DNA from: Salinibacter ruber DSM 13855
GTDB lineage: Bacteria > Bacteroidota > Rhodothermia > Rhodothermales > Salinibacteraceae
Direction: 5' to 3'
NCBI RefSeq assembly: GCF_000013045.1
Contig: NC_007677.1
Span: 2,914,001 to 2,978,000, forward strand
DNA length: 64,000 nt
Shown here: positions 9,181 through 17,904 of the stretch, one piece after another
How positions within the stretch are numbered: the stretch's first letter is position 1
Layout of the letters: each line of letters starts with the position of its first letter
Made by a program: the position numbers and the translations under genes
The notes under the pieces: generated by a model
What the model was told of the DNA's origin: nothing
Databases searched by the model: none
Seen by the model: only the letters and a program-made list of their open reading frames with translations

Positions 9181-10023
9181 GTGGCCACCCTCGACGCCCT
9201 TCAGGAGTACCTCGACACGCTCGTCGACCGGTACGAGCGTCCCCCTTTTATCGACGACGATCCCGTATCCATTCCCCACGCCTTCGACGACCCCCGCGAC
9301 CAAGAGGTGATCGGACTCTACGCGGCGCTGCTGGCGTGGGGCCGGCGCGACGTGATGCTTCGCAAGCTCGAGGAGTTGTGCGAACGGATGGGCCACGCCC
9401 CCTCCCGTTTCGTGCGAACGTTTGACCCGGCCACCGACGCGGAGGCGCTCGATGGGTTTGTCCACCGCACCTTCCAGCCCATCGATGCGGTCTGGCTGAC
9501 CGCCAACTTGAGCACCGCCCTCGACCGACACGAGACCGTCGAGGGCCTGTTCGCGGCGCACCGTCCCGACGACCCGGACGGCTCCCCCGTAGCGGCAATG
9601 CTCCAGGGCGTGAGCACGACCCTGCTCACGATCGACGACGACACCCCACAGCGCCTCCGCAAGCACCTGGCCCGGCCCGAGGCGGGGAGCGCCTGCAAGC
9701 GGCTCAACATGTACCTCCGGTGGATGGTGCGGCCGGGCCCCGTCGACCTCAACGTGTGGTCGGCCCTGGACCCGTCCGACCTGATGCTGCCGGTCGACGT
9801 ACACGTGGGGCGCCAGGCTCGGGCGCTCGGCCTGCTGGAGCGGAAGAGCAACGACTGGACGGCGGTTCGGCGCCTCACGGCCATCTGCCGGCACTTCTGC
9901 GCGTCGGACCCCACCCGCTACGACTTCGCCTTCTTCGGGGTGGGGGCTCAGGACGAGTCGTTGGACGCGCGCTTCACGGGGGCCAACCGGGTGGACGAGA
10001 GCTCCTTGCCCACGCCCCGGTAG
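9181..10023 (+). CDS. TIGR02757 (DUF2400) family protein
   Basis: A 280-residue cytosolic protein of the TIGR02757 family, common in Bacteroidota and relatives, whose function is not established. Recognisable segments are IPHAFDDPRDQEV, YAALLAWGRRDVML, CKRLNMYLRWMVR, LPVDVHVGRQARALGL and the C-terminal DPTRYDFAFFGVG. The HhH-like helical pattern of the middle suggests a DNA-glycosylase-related fold (inference from the Lys/Asp arrangement in the CKRLNMYLRWM and LPVDVHVG segments). The start is GTG with no Shine-Dalgarno motif. The last 76 bases overlap the convergent flavin reductase gene. Confidence 0.85.
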   Translation: MATLDALQEYLDTLVDRYERPPFIDDDPVSIPHAFDDPRDQEVIGLYAALLAWGRRDVMLRKLEELCERMGHAPSRFVRTFDPATDAEALDGFVHRTFQPIDAVWLTANLSTALDRHETVEGLFAAHRPDDPDGSPVAAMLQGVSTTLLTIDDDTPQRLRKHLARPEAGSACKRLNMYLRWMVRPGPVDLNVWSALDPSDLMLPVDVHVGRQARALGLLERKSNDWTAVRRLTAICRHFCASDPTRYDFAFFGVGAQDESLDARFTGANRVDESSLPTPR

Positions 10024-10490
10024 TCGCTCTTGTAGTACAGCACCGCCCCCTGGTCGGAGCGCTCCTCCACCTCCACCACGCGCCCGACGTACAGGCAATG
10101 ATCGCCGGCCGGAATTGAATCGTGCGGGCGGCAGTGGAGAACGCCCGACCCGCCCTCAAGAATCGGCGTGCCGTGGGCGTCCCGCTCATGGGGCACCGCC
10201 TCAAACTGCTCGGCCCCACTCAGACCGGGAATGGCAAACTGCTCTGCGAGGTGCGCCTGGTTTTCGCCCAGCACGTGCACCGCGAACCGATCGCAGTGCT
10301 CCATCACCTCGAACATGCTCGCGTCGCGGCCCACGTTGAAACTCACGAGCGGCGGATCGAGCGCGACGCTCGAAAAGGACCCAATCGTGATGCCGCGCGC
10401 TTCCTGAGGCCCCCGGGCCGTCACCACGACAACGGGCGACGGCACCCGGCGCATCGACGCCCGGAATGTGCTTGGTTCGTCTTCGGCCAT
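9948..10490 (-). CDS. flavin reductase-like FMN-binding protein
   Basis: A 180-residue split-barrel flavoprotein of the flavin-reductase family. The N-terminus reads FRASMRRVPSPVVVVTA, followed by ARGITIGSFSSVALDPPLVSF, which is the family's FMN-binding signature, and then NVGRDASMFEVMEHCDRFAV and GDHCLYVGRVVEVEER near the C-terminus. It would reduce FMN or FAD with NAD(P)H, possibly for a partner monooxygenase. No monooxygenase is next to it. Its 3' end overlaps the oppositely oriented TIGR02757 gene by 76 bases, so each gene's mRNA carries antisense to the other's tail. Confidence 0.88.
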   Translation of the reverse strand: MAEDEPSTFRASMRRVPSPVVVVTARGPQEARGITIGSFSSVALDPPLVSFNVGRDASMFEVMEHCDRFAVHVLGENQAHLAEQFAIPGLSGAEQFEAVPHERDAHGTPILEGGSGVLHCRPHDSIPAGDHCLYVGRVVEVEERSDQGAVLYYKSDYRGVGKELSSTRLAPVKRASNDSS

Positions 10491-10630
10491 GGAGCAGGGT
10501 GGTGCACAAGAGTGGGGTGCGTGTCCCGAAGCGCATGTCCCCGGGATTCCTCATCTGGAAGAGGATCGTTCCAATGAGGCGACGGCCGGCCCGTTCGCTC
10601 CGAGTGTCGTCCGTTACGAAACTGTGTTCA

Positions 10631-11797
10631 TCACGAGAAGACGTCGGAGACGCGACGGAAGAACGACTTCTGGGTGTCCTCCTCAGGGGGCCGGGGCTGG
10701 AAGTTGTCGTGCGCCCGAAGTTGGTCGAGGAGCTCCTCTTCCTCCGCGGTAAGCTCCTGCGGCGTCCAGACGTGCACGCGGATCATCTGGTCGCCCTGCC
10801 CACTTCCTTCCAGATCCGGCAGGCCGCGGTCCCGCATGCGGAGAATCTTGCCGGCCTGCACGCCGGGATCGACCTCCAGGCGGGCCTCGCCCTCCAGGGT
10901 GGGAACGTCCACCTCGGTGCCGAGCGCGGCCTCCGGGAAGGACAGGTGGAGATCGTAGTAGATGTCGAGCCCGTCCCGCTCGAAGTGCTCGTGGGGCTCC
11001 TCCTCAATCTCAATCCGGAGGTCGCCGCTCGGCCCGCCGCGGAGGCCGGCGTTGCCGGCGTCGCCCAGGGTGAGGTAGTTGCCCTCCATCACGCCCGGCG
11101 GCACGTTGATCGAAATCGACTCTTCGCCCTGCACGCGGCCCTCGCCGCCGCAGTCGTCACACAGGTTGTCGATGATGCGCCCCTCCCCCTCGCACCGGGG
11201 GCACGGCTGTACGTTGACCACCTGCCCGAACACGGAGCGGGAGACCTGACGGATCTCGCCGGTGCCGTCGCACTTCGGGCACATCGAGAAATTCTGCCCG
11301 CCCATGCCCCCCTCGGCGCCGGTGCCGTCACACGACTCGCACTCCAGGTACTTCTGAAGCCGGAGGTTCTTTTCGGTGCCCTCCGCAATTTCCTCGAGGG
11401 TCAGCGAGAGCGACACGCGGAGGTCGCTGCCCGGGCGTCCCCGCCCCCGCTCCGACCGACCGCGCCCGCGGCCCCCGCCCGGGGCGCCGCCGAAGATGTC
11501 GCTGAAGGCGTCGAAGATGTCTTCGATGTCGTGGAAGCCGCGCCCACGGCCCCGCCGGCCGCCGCCGGCCCCACTGTCGACCCCGTCGTGGCCGAACTGG
11601 TCGTAGCGCTGGCGCTTCTCGGGGTCCGACAGGACCTCGTACGCCTCCGACGCCTCCTTGAACTTCTGCTCGGCCTCCGGATCGTCCGGGTTCCGATCCG
11701 GATGGTACTCCATGGCCTTCTTCCGGTAGGCCTTCTTGATTTCCTTGTCGGAGGCGTCTTCGTCGACCCCAAGGATGTCGTAGTAGTCGCGCGGCAT
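10631..11797 (-). CDS. dnaJ: chaperone DnaJ
   Basis: Type I Hsp40 co-chaperone of 388 residues that stimulates DnaK ATPase and delivers substrates. The J domain is intact, with HPD at 32-34. A Gly/Arg/Phe-rich linker follows at about 70-125 and is unusually Arg-rich ([15 protein letters not shown]). Four zinc motifs follow: [24 protein letters not shown] and CDDCGGEG. The C-terminal substrate domains end with an acidic tail. It is the last gene of hrcA-grpE-dnaJ; dnaK is not in the window. Confidence 0.98.
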   Translation of the reverse strand: MPRDYYDILGVDEDASDKEIKKAYRKKAMEYHPDRNPDDPEAEQKFKEASEAYEVLSDPEKRQRYDQFGHDGVDSGAGGGRRGRGRGFHDIEDIFDAFSDIFGGAPGGGRGRGRSERGRGRPGSDLRVSLSLTLEEIAEGTEKNLRLQKYLECESCDGTGAEGGMGGQNFSMCPKCDGTGEIRQVSRSVFGQVVNVQPCPRCEGEGRIIDNLCDDCGGEGRVQGEESISINVPPGVMEGNYLTLGDAGNAGLRGGPSGDLRIEIEEEPHEHFERDGLDIYYDLHLSFPEAALGTEVDVPTLEGEARLEVDPGVQAGKILRMRDRGLPDLEGSGQGDQMIRVHVWTPQELTAEEEELLDQLRAHDNFQPRPPEEDTQKSFFRRVSDVFS

Positions 11798-11896
11798 GTG
11801 ACAGGAGCAGTTCGTTTGGAAAAGTGCGGCCTCGGGCCGCTGCGGCGGCGTGCAGTGACAATGAGAGCCAGCTACAGGGAGCTGGCAGGACCCTCG

Positions 11897-12559
11897 CTAG
11901 GCAGAGTCGGCCGCGCTGCCGCTCTCTGACGGCTCGGCGGCCACGACAACTCGGCTGTGACGGAGCACGCGGTCCCCCATCGTGTAGCCCTTCTGGACCT
12001 CTTGCAGGACGTTGCCCGGCTCTACGTCGTCGGACGGCTGCCGCATCATCGCTTCGTGCAGCTGCTCGTCGAACGGCTGCCCCTCGGCCTCGATCGGTTC
12101 CACGCCGAGGGACTGGAGCTGGTCTTGAAACTTGCGGTATACCATTTCCACCCCGCCCTTGAGCGTCTCGTAGGCCGACTCCGGATCCTCCGACACGTCG
12201 AGATCCTGGGCCGCGTCAAGGGAGCGTTCGAAGTCGTCGAGCACCTCGAGCATCGATTCGAGCACCGTCTCCTTGCCGGCCACGTGGCGGCGCTTCTTCT
12301 CCCGGTCCATGCGGCGGCGCACGTTTTCGAGCTCCGCCGCCTTGCGGAGCAGGCGTTCGTTCAGCTCCTCCCGTTCCGCCTTCAGTCCGTCCACCTCTTC
12401 GCGGAGGGCCTCGACCTCGTCCGTAAGTGCCTCGACGTCATCGGGGAGATCGGAGGCGGTGCCCTCCTCGTCGGCAGGGTCAGCACTGTTGGGGGAATCG
12501 TCGGCGGCTGGGGACGCGTCGTTCGTCGTCGGACGACCGTCGTCGGGGGCTTCACTCAC
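11897..12559 (-). CDS. grpE: nucleotide exchange factor GrpE
   Basis: GrpE releases ADP from DnaK. The protein has 220 residues. The first 50 are disordered and highly acidic; a long coiled coil follows, rich in EALREEVDGLKAEREEL-type heptads. The conserved core contains ENVRRRMDREKKR, ESMLEVLDDFERSL and VYRKFQDQLQSLGVEPIE. The C-terminal beta wing has GNVLQEVQKGYTMGDRVLRHS, closing with VVVA. I place the start at the GTG for MSEAPDDG; a TTG three codons upstream is the alternative. The gap to dnaJ is about 100 bases and the order is the classical heat-shock arrangement. Confidence 0.97.
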   Translation of the reverse strand: MSEAPDDGRPTTNDASPAADDSPNSADPADEEGTASDLPDDVEALTDEVEALREEVDGLKAEREELNERLLRKAAELENVRRRMDREKKRRHVAGKETVLESMLEVLDDFERSLDAAQDLDVSEDPESAYETLKGGVEMVYRKFQDQLQSLGVEPIEAEGQPFDEQLHEAMMRQPSDDVEPGNVLQEVQKGYTMGDRVLRHSRVVVAAEPSESGSAADSA

Positions 12560-12677
12560 AGTCAACAAGAGGGTTCGTGGGACAAGACACGGGACAGACT
12601 ACACGAGCGGCCGCCGGCATTCGCCAGCGACCGCTAACGGCGTTCGGGGCGCGCCCCCGGGGCCTGGGGACAGTGAA

Positions 12678-13769
12678 TCAGGACGGAACGGACGGGTCCG
12701 TCGTCTCGTCGTCCGCGGGCCGGTTCACTACGGCGGCCATGTTCTCGACGAGGGCCACGGCGCGTCCGTAGTCCATTCGCTTCGGCCCGATGACGCCGAG
12801 GGAGCCCACCGTATCGCCGAGCTGGTACGGGGACAAGACGATGGAGTAGGCGTCCATCTCCTCCTGATCGGTCTCGCTCCCGATGCGGACGACGGCCTGT
12901 CCCACGGCGTCGGGGTTGGCCTCGAACAAATTCTCAATCACCTGCACAATGCGGTCCTCATCTTCGATGGTTTCGATGAGGTGCCGCATATCGTCAGGCT
13001 CCTGGAATTCGGGCTGAGACAGAATGTTCTGCGTGCCGTCAAACTGCAGGCGACCTTCATCTGGCTCGCTGAAGAGGATCGAGGCCTCGTCGAGCACGAG
13101 CGCGATGAGCCCCGTCTCGTCGGGCAGGTCGTCGAGGCGCTCTTCGTAGGTGTCCCGGATCTCGTGCAGGGTGAGGCCGGCGAGGCGCTCGTTCAGGGTC
13201 GACACGATGCGGTCCATCTTCGACCGCTTCAGGTCCGGCTCGAAGCTGAGGACGACCGTCTTCACGAGCCCCCCCCGCACGCTGAGCACAAACATGAGGC
13301 GCGACCCGGACAGCGGCACGATGTCGAGCCGGTCGAGCATCGCGGTGGAGAGGCGGGGCGTGAGGGCGATGCCGAGCAGGTTGGTGAGCTTGCTCAGCAG
13401 ACGGGTGCTCTCGCTCAGCAGCTCGTCGGTATCGCTGACGAGGCGGGCGAGTTTGACCTTGAGCACCTCCTGCTCCACCTCCGAGAGCTCCGGTGTGTCC
13501 ATCAGCTCGTCGACGAACGTGCGGTACCCGAGTCGGGTGGGCACGCGGCCGGCGGAGGTGTACGGGTGGTCGAGGTAGCCCATGTCCTCCAGGTCCGCCA
13601 TGGTGTTGCGGATGGAGGCCGGGCTCAGGTCCACGTTCGCGTCCTTGGCCAGCGACCGCGACCCCACGGGCCCCGCCGTGTCGACGAATTGTTCGATGAC
13701 GAGGCGAAGGATGTCGCGCTCACGCTCGCTGAGGGACGGCCGATCGTCGTTCGCATCAACAGGGCTCAC
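12678..13769 (-). CDS. hrcA: heat-inducible transcription repressor HrcA
   Basis: HrcA represses class I heat-shock genes by binding CIRCE operators. The start chosen is the GTG at 13769, giving 363 residues and placing the helix-turn-helix start LSERERDILRLVIEQF where the family has it; an earlier GTG at 13880 would add 37 residues with no family match. The winged helix has GPVGSRSLAK and SPASIRNTMADLEDMGYL followed by HPYTSAGRVPT, all diagnostic. The C-terminal part includes GVIGPKRMDYGRAVALVENMA. It heads the operon with grpE and dnaJ. No perfect CIRCE palindrome was found upstream. Confidence 0.95.
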   Translation of the reverse strand: MSPVDANDDRPSLSERERDILRLVIEQFVDTAGPVGSRSLAKDANVDLSPASIRNTMADLEDMGYLDHPYTSAGRVPTRLGYRTFVDELMDTPELSEVEQEVLKVKLARLVSDTDELLSESTRLLSKLTNLLGIALTPRLSTAMLDRLDIVPLSGSRLMFVLSVRGGLVKTVVLSFEPDLKRSKMDRIVSTLNERLAGLTLHEIRDTYEERLDDLPDETGLIALVLDEASILFSEPDEGRLQFDGTQNILSQPEFQEPDDMRHLIETIEDEDRIVQVIENLFEANPDAVGQAVVRIGSETDQEEMDAYSIVLSPYQLGDTVGSLGVIGPKRMDYGRAVALVENMAAVVNRPADDETTDPSVPS

Positions 13770-14371
13770 AGGGGCGTGAAGGGGTTTCTCAAACGGGTGT
13801 CCAGGCCGTTGTGCAGAGTGGTCTGTCCCCCAACCCGACTTTGCTGGGCACTTTCCCCAGTGGGACCCGCCCGTCAACACCGACGGATCCGTAGGTGGGA
13901 CGCAGCCCCGGGTAGAGAGACAGGGTTGATCATCTAGTGTACTTCACACCGGGGCGCGAGTTTCCCTTGCGCGCGGCTGCTCCACGGCAGTCGCATCAAC
14001 CACGACACGCCCTACACCGTCGCTTTGAGCTTGACTCAGCGCCCATCCCCCCTCCGAAGCGGCCACACCGGCCGGATGGACGGGCCCCACGAGAGCGAAG
14101 CGAGGGCCGACGGGCATGCCCTTGGGGGCTGACGAAGTACATCAAGGTTGGAAGCGACGGCAGGAAGTGCATTTGGGTCCCAAATGCCCGAAAAACAGGC
14201 GACCTGAGGTTCGTTCGAACCACACAGCCGTTTGGTGCGATTGCCCGAGCGGCTGCTCGTGGGCCGCGGGCCGCATTGAAACGGCAGCCCCGCCACCGAA
14301 TACACGTGCACTGGTCGTGTGTCCGCTTTGCCCGACCGTCACCGACCTCCCACTCCACCCCGCCGTTCTTC
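13770..14371. other. divergent hrcA/sppA intergenic region with two palindromes
   Basis: About 600 bases separate the divergent starts of hrcA and sppA. No coding frame is convincing. Two compact palindromes stand out: nine-base arms around one central base at 14169-14187, and GGTTCG-TT-CGAACC at 14208-14221. Both promoters must lie here, but I cannot place -35/-10 pairs with confidence. The second palindrome resembles a tRNA T-arm, but no tRNA cloverleaf can be folded around it. Confidence 0.5.
14169..14187. promoter_or_regulatory. perfect palindrome, operator-like
   Basis: GCATTTGGG and CCCAAATGC flank a single T, forming a perfect 9+1+9 inverted repeat. It lies about 185 bases before sppA and 400 bases before hrcA. 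The symmetry suits a dimeric regulator; a one-base loop makes it a poor RNA hairpin. The binding protein is unknown. Confidence 0.4.
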
Positions 14372-16177
14372 ATGCGCTTCCTGTCGACCCTCGCCGCCAG
14401 CGTGATCGGGACCCTCGTTGCGCTGGGGCTTATCGTCTTCTTCTTCGTCTTCTTCTTTTTTGCCGTCTCCCTCTCGGCCGACCAGACGCCGACCGTCCAG
14501 TCCGGGTCGGTCCTTACGGTGCCCCTGTCCGGCGACATTCCGGAGCGCGTGACCAATGATCCCTTCCAGAAGGCGTTCGGGGGCGGCCCGAGCGTTGACC
14601 TTCGGGGCCTTCAGACTGCCCTCCGGAAGGCGAGCAGCGACTCTCGGATCGAGGCCGTCTGGCTGCGGACGAAGGGGGTGAGTGCCGACTGGGCCACGCT
14701 CGAAGAGGTGCGGCAGGCCGTCGTGCAGGCCCGCGAGAGCGGCCTCCCGGTCCTCGCGTCCAGCGACGAGTTTGGCATGACGGAGAAGGACTACTTTCTG
14801 GCCAGCGCCGCCGACAGCGTCTTTACGGCCCCGCAATCCGCATTCGAGTACAACGGCTTCGGGACGACGGTCACCTTCTTCGACGGCGCCCTCCAGCGCC
14901 TCGAGGTGGAGCCGCAGCTCATTCGGGCTGGGAAGTACAAGAGCGCCGGGGAGCCGTTCGTGCGCTCGGACCTGTCGGAGCCGAACCGCGAGCAGCTTAC
15001 CGCCCTCCTGGAAACGACGAACGAGCAGTTCATGACGGCCGTCTCGGAGGCCCGGGGGCTCTCGACGGACGCCCTCAACCGCCTCGCCGAGGAGAACGCC
15101 CTTCTCAGCTCCGCGGCCGCCCTGGAGGAGAACCTCATCGATGGGCTTCGCTACGAGGACGAAGTGCGGGACCGGCTCCGCGGCCTCGTGGACACTTCGT
15201 TGTCGGGCGATCTGCCCACCGTATCCATTGCCGACTACCAGCGGGTGTCGGCCGAGAGTGCCGGCCAGTCGTACACCGGGAGCGGACAGGTCGACATCGT
15301 GTACGCGCAGGGCCGCATCGTCGTCGGCGACCCGAACGGCCAGTCCCCCATCGGGGGCTCCCAGGCGCTGGGCTCGACGCCCCTGACGGAGGCGCTGGAG
15401 ACCGCGCGGACCGATTCGCGCACGGAGGCCGTCGTGCTCCGCGTGAACTCGCCGGGCGGCAGCGCCGCGGCGTCGGAGGCGATGTGGCGCGCCGTGAAGC
15501 GCACCGCCAACGAGAAGCCGGTCATCGTATCGATGGGGGACGTGGCCGCCTCGGGCGGGTATTACCTCGCTGCGGGCGCGGACTCCATCATGGCGGACCC
15601 CACGACCACGACCGGATCCATCGGGGTGTTTGGCATACTCTTCAACGCGGAGGGGCTCTTTGAGGAAAAGCTCGGGGTCACCTTCGACGGCGTGCGCACC
15701 GGCCCCTACGCCGACCTCTACTCCACCACGAAGCCCCTGAGCCCGGACGAGCGGCGGCTCGTGGGCGGCTCCATCGACCAGACGTACAACACCTTTCTCC
15801 GGCGCGTGGCCGACGCCCGCAACATGGACGTGGAGGCGGTCGATGAGGTGGCGCAGGGCCGCGTGTGGTCGGGGCGGGACGCCAAGGAGGTCGGCCTCGT
15901 CGACACGACCGGCACGCTCGCGGACGCCGTGGCCATGGCGGGGGCGGCCGCGGGCCTCGGGGACGGCCCCTACCGGACGCGCACCCTCCCCCAGCCGAAA
16001 ACCATCGTGGAGCGCTTCAGCGAGCAGTTTGCGGCCCAGGCACAGCAGGTGTGGCGGTCCGCCACGACGAATGCGCTTGAGCGCAAGTTCTGGCGCCAGA
16101 AGCAGATGTTCGACCGCATGATGGGCACGCACGGCTCCATCCAGGCCCGGCTGCCCTTCGAGCCCACGATCGAGTAG
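14372..16177 (+). CDS. sppA: signal peptide peptidase SppA, 67K type
   Basis: A membrane-anchored serine protease that degrades cleaved signal peptides. The protein has 601 residues. One N-terminal transmembrane segment (about 8-34, very Phe/Val-rich) is followed by two tandem ClpP-like domains, as in the long E. coli form (618 residues). The catalytic Lys190 is in AGKYKSAGEPF of the first domain and Ser394 in GDVAASGGYYLA of the second; NSPGGSAAASE precedes the Ser as expected. The frame is open 145 codons upstream, but the transmembrane segment fixes the start at the ATG at 14372. It is divergent from the heat-shock operon. Confidence 0.96.
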   Translation: MRFLSTLAASVIGTLVALGLIVFFFVFFFFAVSLSADQTPTVQSGSVLTVPLSGDIPERVTNDPFQKAFGGGPSVDLRGLQTALRKASSDSRIEAVWLRTKGVSADWATLEEVRQAVVQARESGLPVLASSDEFGMTEKDYFLASAADSVFTAPQSAFEYNGFGTTVTFFDGALQRLEVEPQLIRAGKYKSAGEPFVRSDLSEPNREQLTALLETTNEQFMTAVSEARGLSTDALNRLAEENALLSSAAALEENLIDGLRYEDEVRDRLRGLVDTSLSGDLPTVSIADYQRVSAESAGQSYTGSGQVDIVYAQGRIVVGDPNGQSPIGGSQALGSTPLTEALETARTDSRTEAVVLRVNSPGGSAAASEAMWRAVKRTANEKPVIVSMGDVAASGGYYLAAGADSIMADPTTTTGSIGVFGILFNAEGLFEEKLGVTFDGVRTGPYADLYSTTKPLSPDERRLVGGSIDQTYNTFLRRVADARNMDVEAVDEVAQGRVWSGRDAKEVGLVDTTGTLADAVAMAGAAAGLGDGPYRTRTLPQPKTIVERFSEQFAAQAQQVWRSATTNALERKFWRQKQMFDRMMGTHGSIQARLPFEPTIE

Positions 16178-16181
16178 ACCG

Positions 16182-16199
16182 GGAGGCGACGCGGCCTCC
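16182..16199. terminator. weak hairpin between convergent sppA and gpmI
   Basis: GGAGGC at 16182-16187 pairs with GCCTCC at 16194-16199 across a six-base loop, in the 46-base gap between the two stop codons. There is no T-run on either side, so it is at best a weak bidirectional terminator. Confidence 0.3.
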
Positions 16200-16223
16200 T
16201 CAAACCGAGCGGCGGCCGTCCTG

Positions 16224-17795
16224 CTACGAGGCGGCGGCCCGCTCGGCGGGCACGAGGACCTCCCCGTCCATGGCGTCGGGCACGTCTTCGCCGAGCAGCG
16301 TTAGGATGGTGGGCGCGACGTCGCCGAGCTTCCCATCCCGCACCGGCCCCTCAAACCCATCTTTGAGAATGATGTGGGGCACGAGCGCAGTGGTGTGCGC
16401 CGTGTGGGGCGACCCGTCTGGGTTCTGTAGCCTGTCGGCGTTGCCGTGGTCCGCAATGATACTCACCGAGTAGCCCTGATCGCGGGCGGCCTCCACCACC
16501 TGCCGGGCGCCGCGGTCCACGGCCTCGCAGGCCGCCACGGCCGCCTCGAAGTCCCCGGTGTGGCCCACCATGTCGGGATTGGCGAAGTTCAGGACGGCGA
16601 GGGTGTAGTCCGCCTCACGGAGGGACCGCGAGACGCGATCGGCCAGCTCCGGCGCGCTCATTTCGGGCTGTTGGTCGTAGGTGTCCACCTTCGGCGACGG
16701 CACGAGGACGCGGTCCTCCCCGTCGAACGGGGCCTCGCGCCCGCCGCTGAAGAAGTACGTGACGTGGGCGTACTTCTCCGTCTCGGCGGCCCGAAGCTGC
16801 CGCCCGCCCCGCGCACTGAGGACCTCGCCGAGCGTCCCCTCCAGGTTGAGCTTCTCGAAGGCCACCGGCAGGTCGAACTCGTCGTCGTAGGGCGACATCG
16901 TCACGAACAGGAGGTCGTCGGGGCGCTCGCGCTCGAAGCCGTCAAAGTCGGCCTCGGTGAAGGCCCGCGTGAGCTGACGGGCGCGGTCCGAGCGGAAGTT
17001 GTAGTAGACCACCGCGTCGCCGTCCTCGATGCGGGTGCCGTGGTCCCCGAACGCGTCCGCGTCGTCGGCCCGAATGCGACGGGGCTCCACAAACTCGTCG
17101 GTCACCCCGTCGTCGTAGCTCGCCTTCAGGGCCGTGACGGGGTCGTCGAAGGCCGCCCCCGTCCCGTCCGTGAGGAGCCGGTAGGCCCGCTCGGTGCGGG
17201 CCCACCGCTCGTCGCGGTCCATTGCGTAGTAGCGCCCCACGATGGAGGCAAGGCGCCCCACCCCGATCTCGTCGGCCTTCTTCTGGAACTGCTCCACGTA
17301 GTCGACGCCGCCGTGCGGATCGGTGTCGCGCCCGTCGGTAAACGCGTGCACGTTCACCTGCGCCGGGGCGAGCCCTTCGCGCCGGGCCAGCTCCAGCAGC
17401 CCGTACAGGTGCTCGAGGTGGCTGTGCACCCCCCCGTCGGAGAAGCAGCCCATCAGGTGGAGCTTCTGGTCGCTGGCCTTCGCGTGCCGGGCGGCCCGGA
17501 CCAGCGCGTCGTTCTCGAAGAAGGACCCGTCCTCGATGGCCTTCGAGATGCGCAGGATCTCCTGGTACACGACCCGTCCCGCCCCCAGATTGGTGTGCCC
17601 AACCTCCGAGTTGCCCATCTGCCCGTCGGGCAGTCCCACCTCCAGCCCGGACGCCTTCAGGACGCCGTGGGGGTATTCGTCGTAGAGGTGATCCACGAAG
17701 GGCGTATCCGCCTGCTCGACGGCACTGACCGAGGGGTCGTCGGCCAGGCCCCAGCCGTCGAGAATGAGAAGGAGGTGGCGTTTTGAGCTGTCCAT
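16224..17795 (-). CDS. gpmI: 2,3-bisphosphoglycerate-independent phosphoglycerate mutase
   Basis: Interconverts 3- and 2-phosphoglycerate in glycolysis and gluconeogenesis using two metal ions, usually Mn. Length is 523 residues, as usual for the family. The phosphorylated Ser is Ser63 in QMGNSEVGHTNLGAGR. Other diagnostic motifs are LILDGWG near the start, HAFTDGRDTDP, GRYYAMDRDERW, YNFRSDRARQL, NFANPDMVGHTG and the metal motif ADHGNAD. Its surface is strongly acidic. It stands alone between sppA (convergent) and the endonuclease III gene. Confidence 0.97.
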   Translation of the reverse strand: MDSSKRHLLLILDGWGLADDPSVSAVEQADTPFVDHLYDEYPHGVLKASGLEVGLPDGQMGNSEVGHTNLGAGRVVYQEILRISKAIEDGSFFENDALVRAARHAKASDQKLHLMGCFSDGGVHSHLEHLYGLLELARREGLAPAQVNVHAFTDGRDTDPHGGVDYVEQFQKKADEIGVGRLASIVGRYYAMDRDERWARTERAYRLLTDGTGAAFDDPVTALKASYDDGVTDEFVEPRRIRADDADAFGDHGTRIEDGDAVVYYNFRSDRARQLTRAFTEADFDGFERERPDDLLFVTMSPYDDEFDLPVAFEKLNLEGTLGEVLSARGGRQLRAAETEKYAHVTYFFSGGREAPFDGEDRVLVPSPKVDTYDQQPEMSAPELADRVSRSLREADYTLAVLNFANPDMVGHTGDFEAAVAACEAVDRGARQVVEAARDQGYSVSIIADHGNADRLQNPDGSPHTAHTTALVPHIILKDGFEGPVRDGKLGDVAPTILTLLGEDVPDAMDGEVLVPAERAAAS

Positions 17796-17904
17796 CGAAA
17801 TGGGTGTTGATGGGTCGGGTGTTACCGCGAAATGTCGGGCGGGGAAATGGGCGTTTGCTCGCGTTCGGCCTCGGGCCCTGTGCCTGCCTGCTCCTCAACG
17901 GCCG

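Noticed and set aside
12273-13937. 554-codon frame covering grpE and hrcA on the other strand
   Set aside because: Both genes on the complementary strand match HrcA and GrpE by motif, so this frame is a shadow.
14100-14371. tRNA-like or other RNA gene around the T-arm-like palindrome
   Set aside because: Only a short palindrome is present; I could not fold an acceptor stem, D arm or anticodon arm around it.
14339-16132. 597-codon open frame antisense to sppA
   Set aside because: SppA has its catalytic Lys and Ser and a transmembrane start; the antisense frame is compositionally a shadow.
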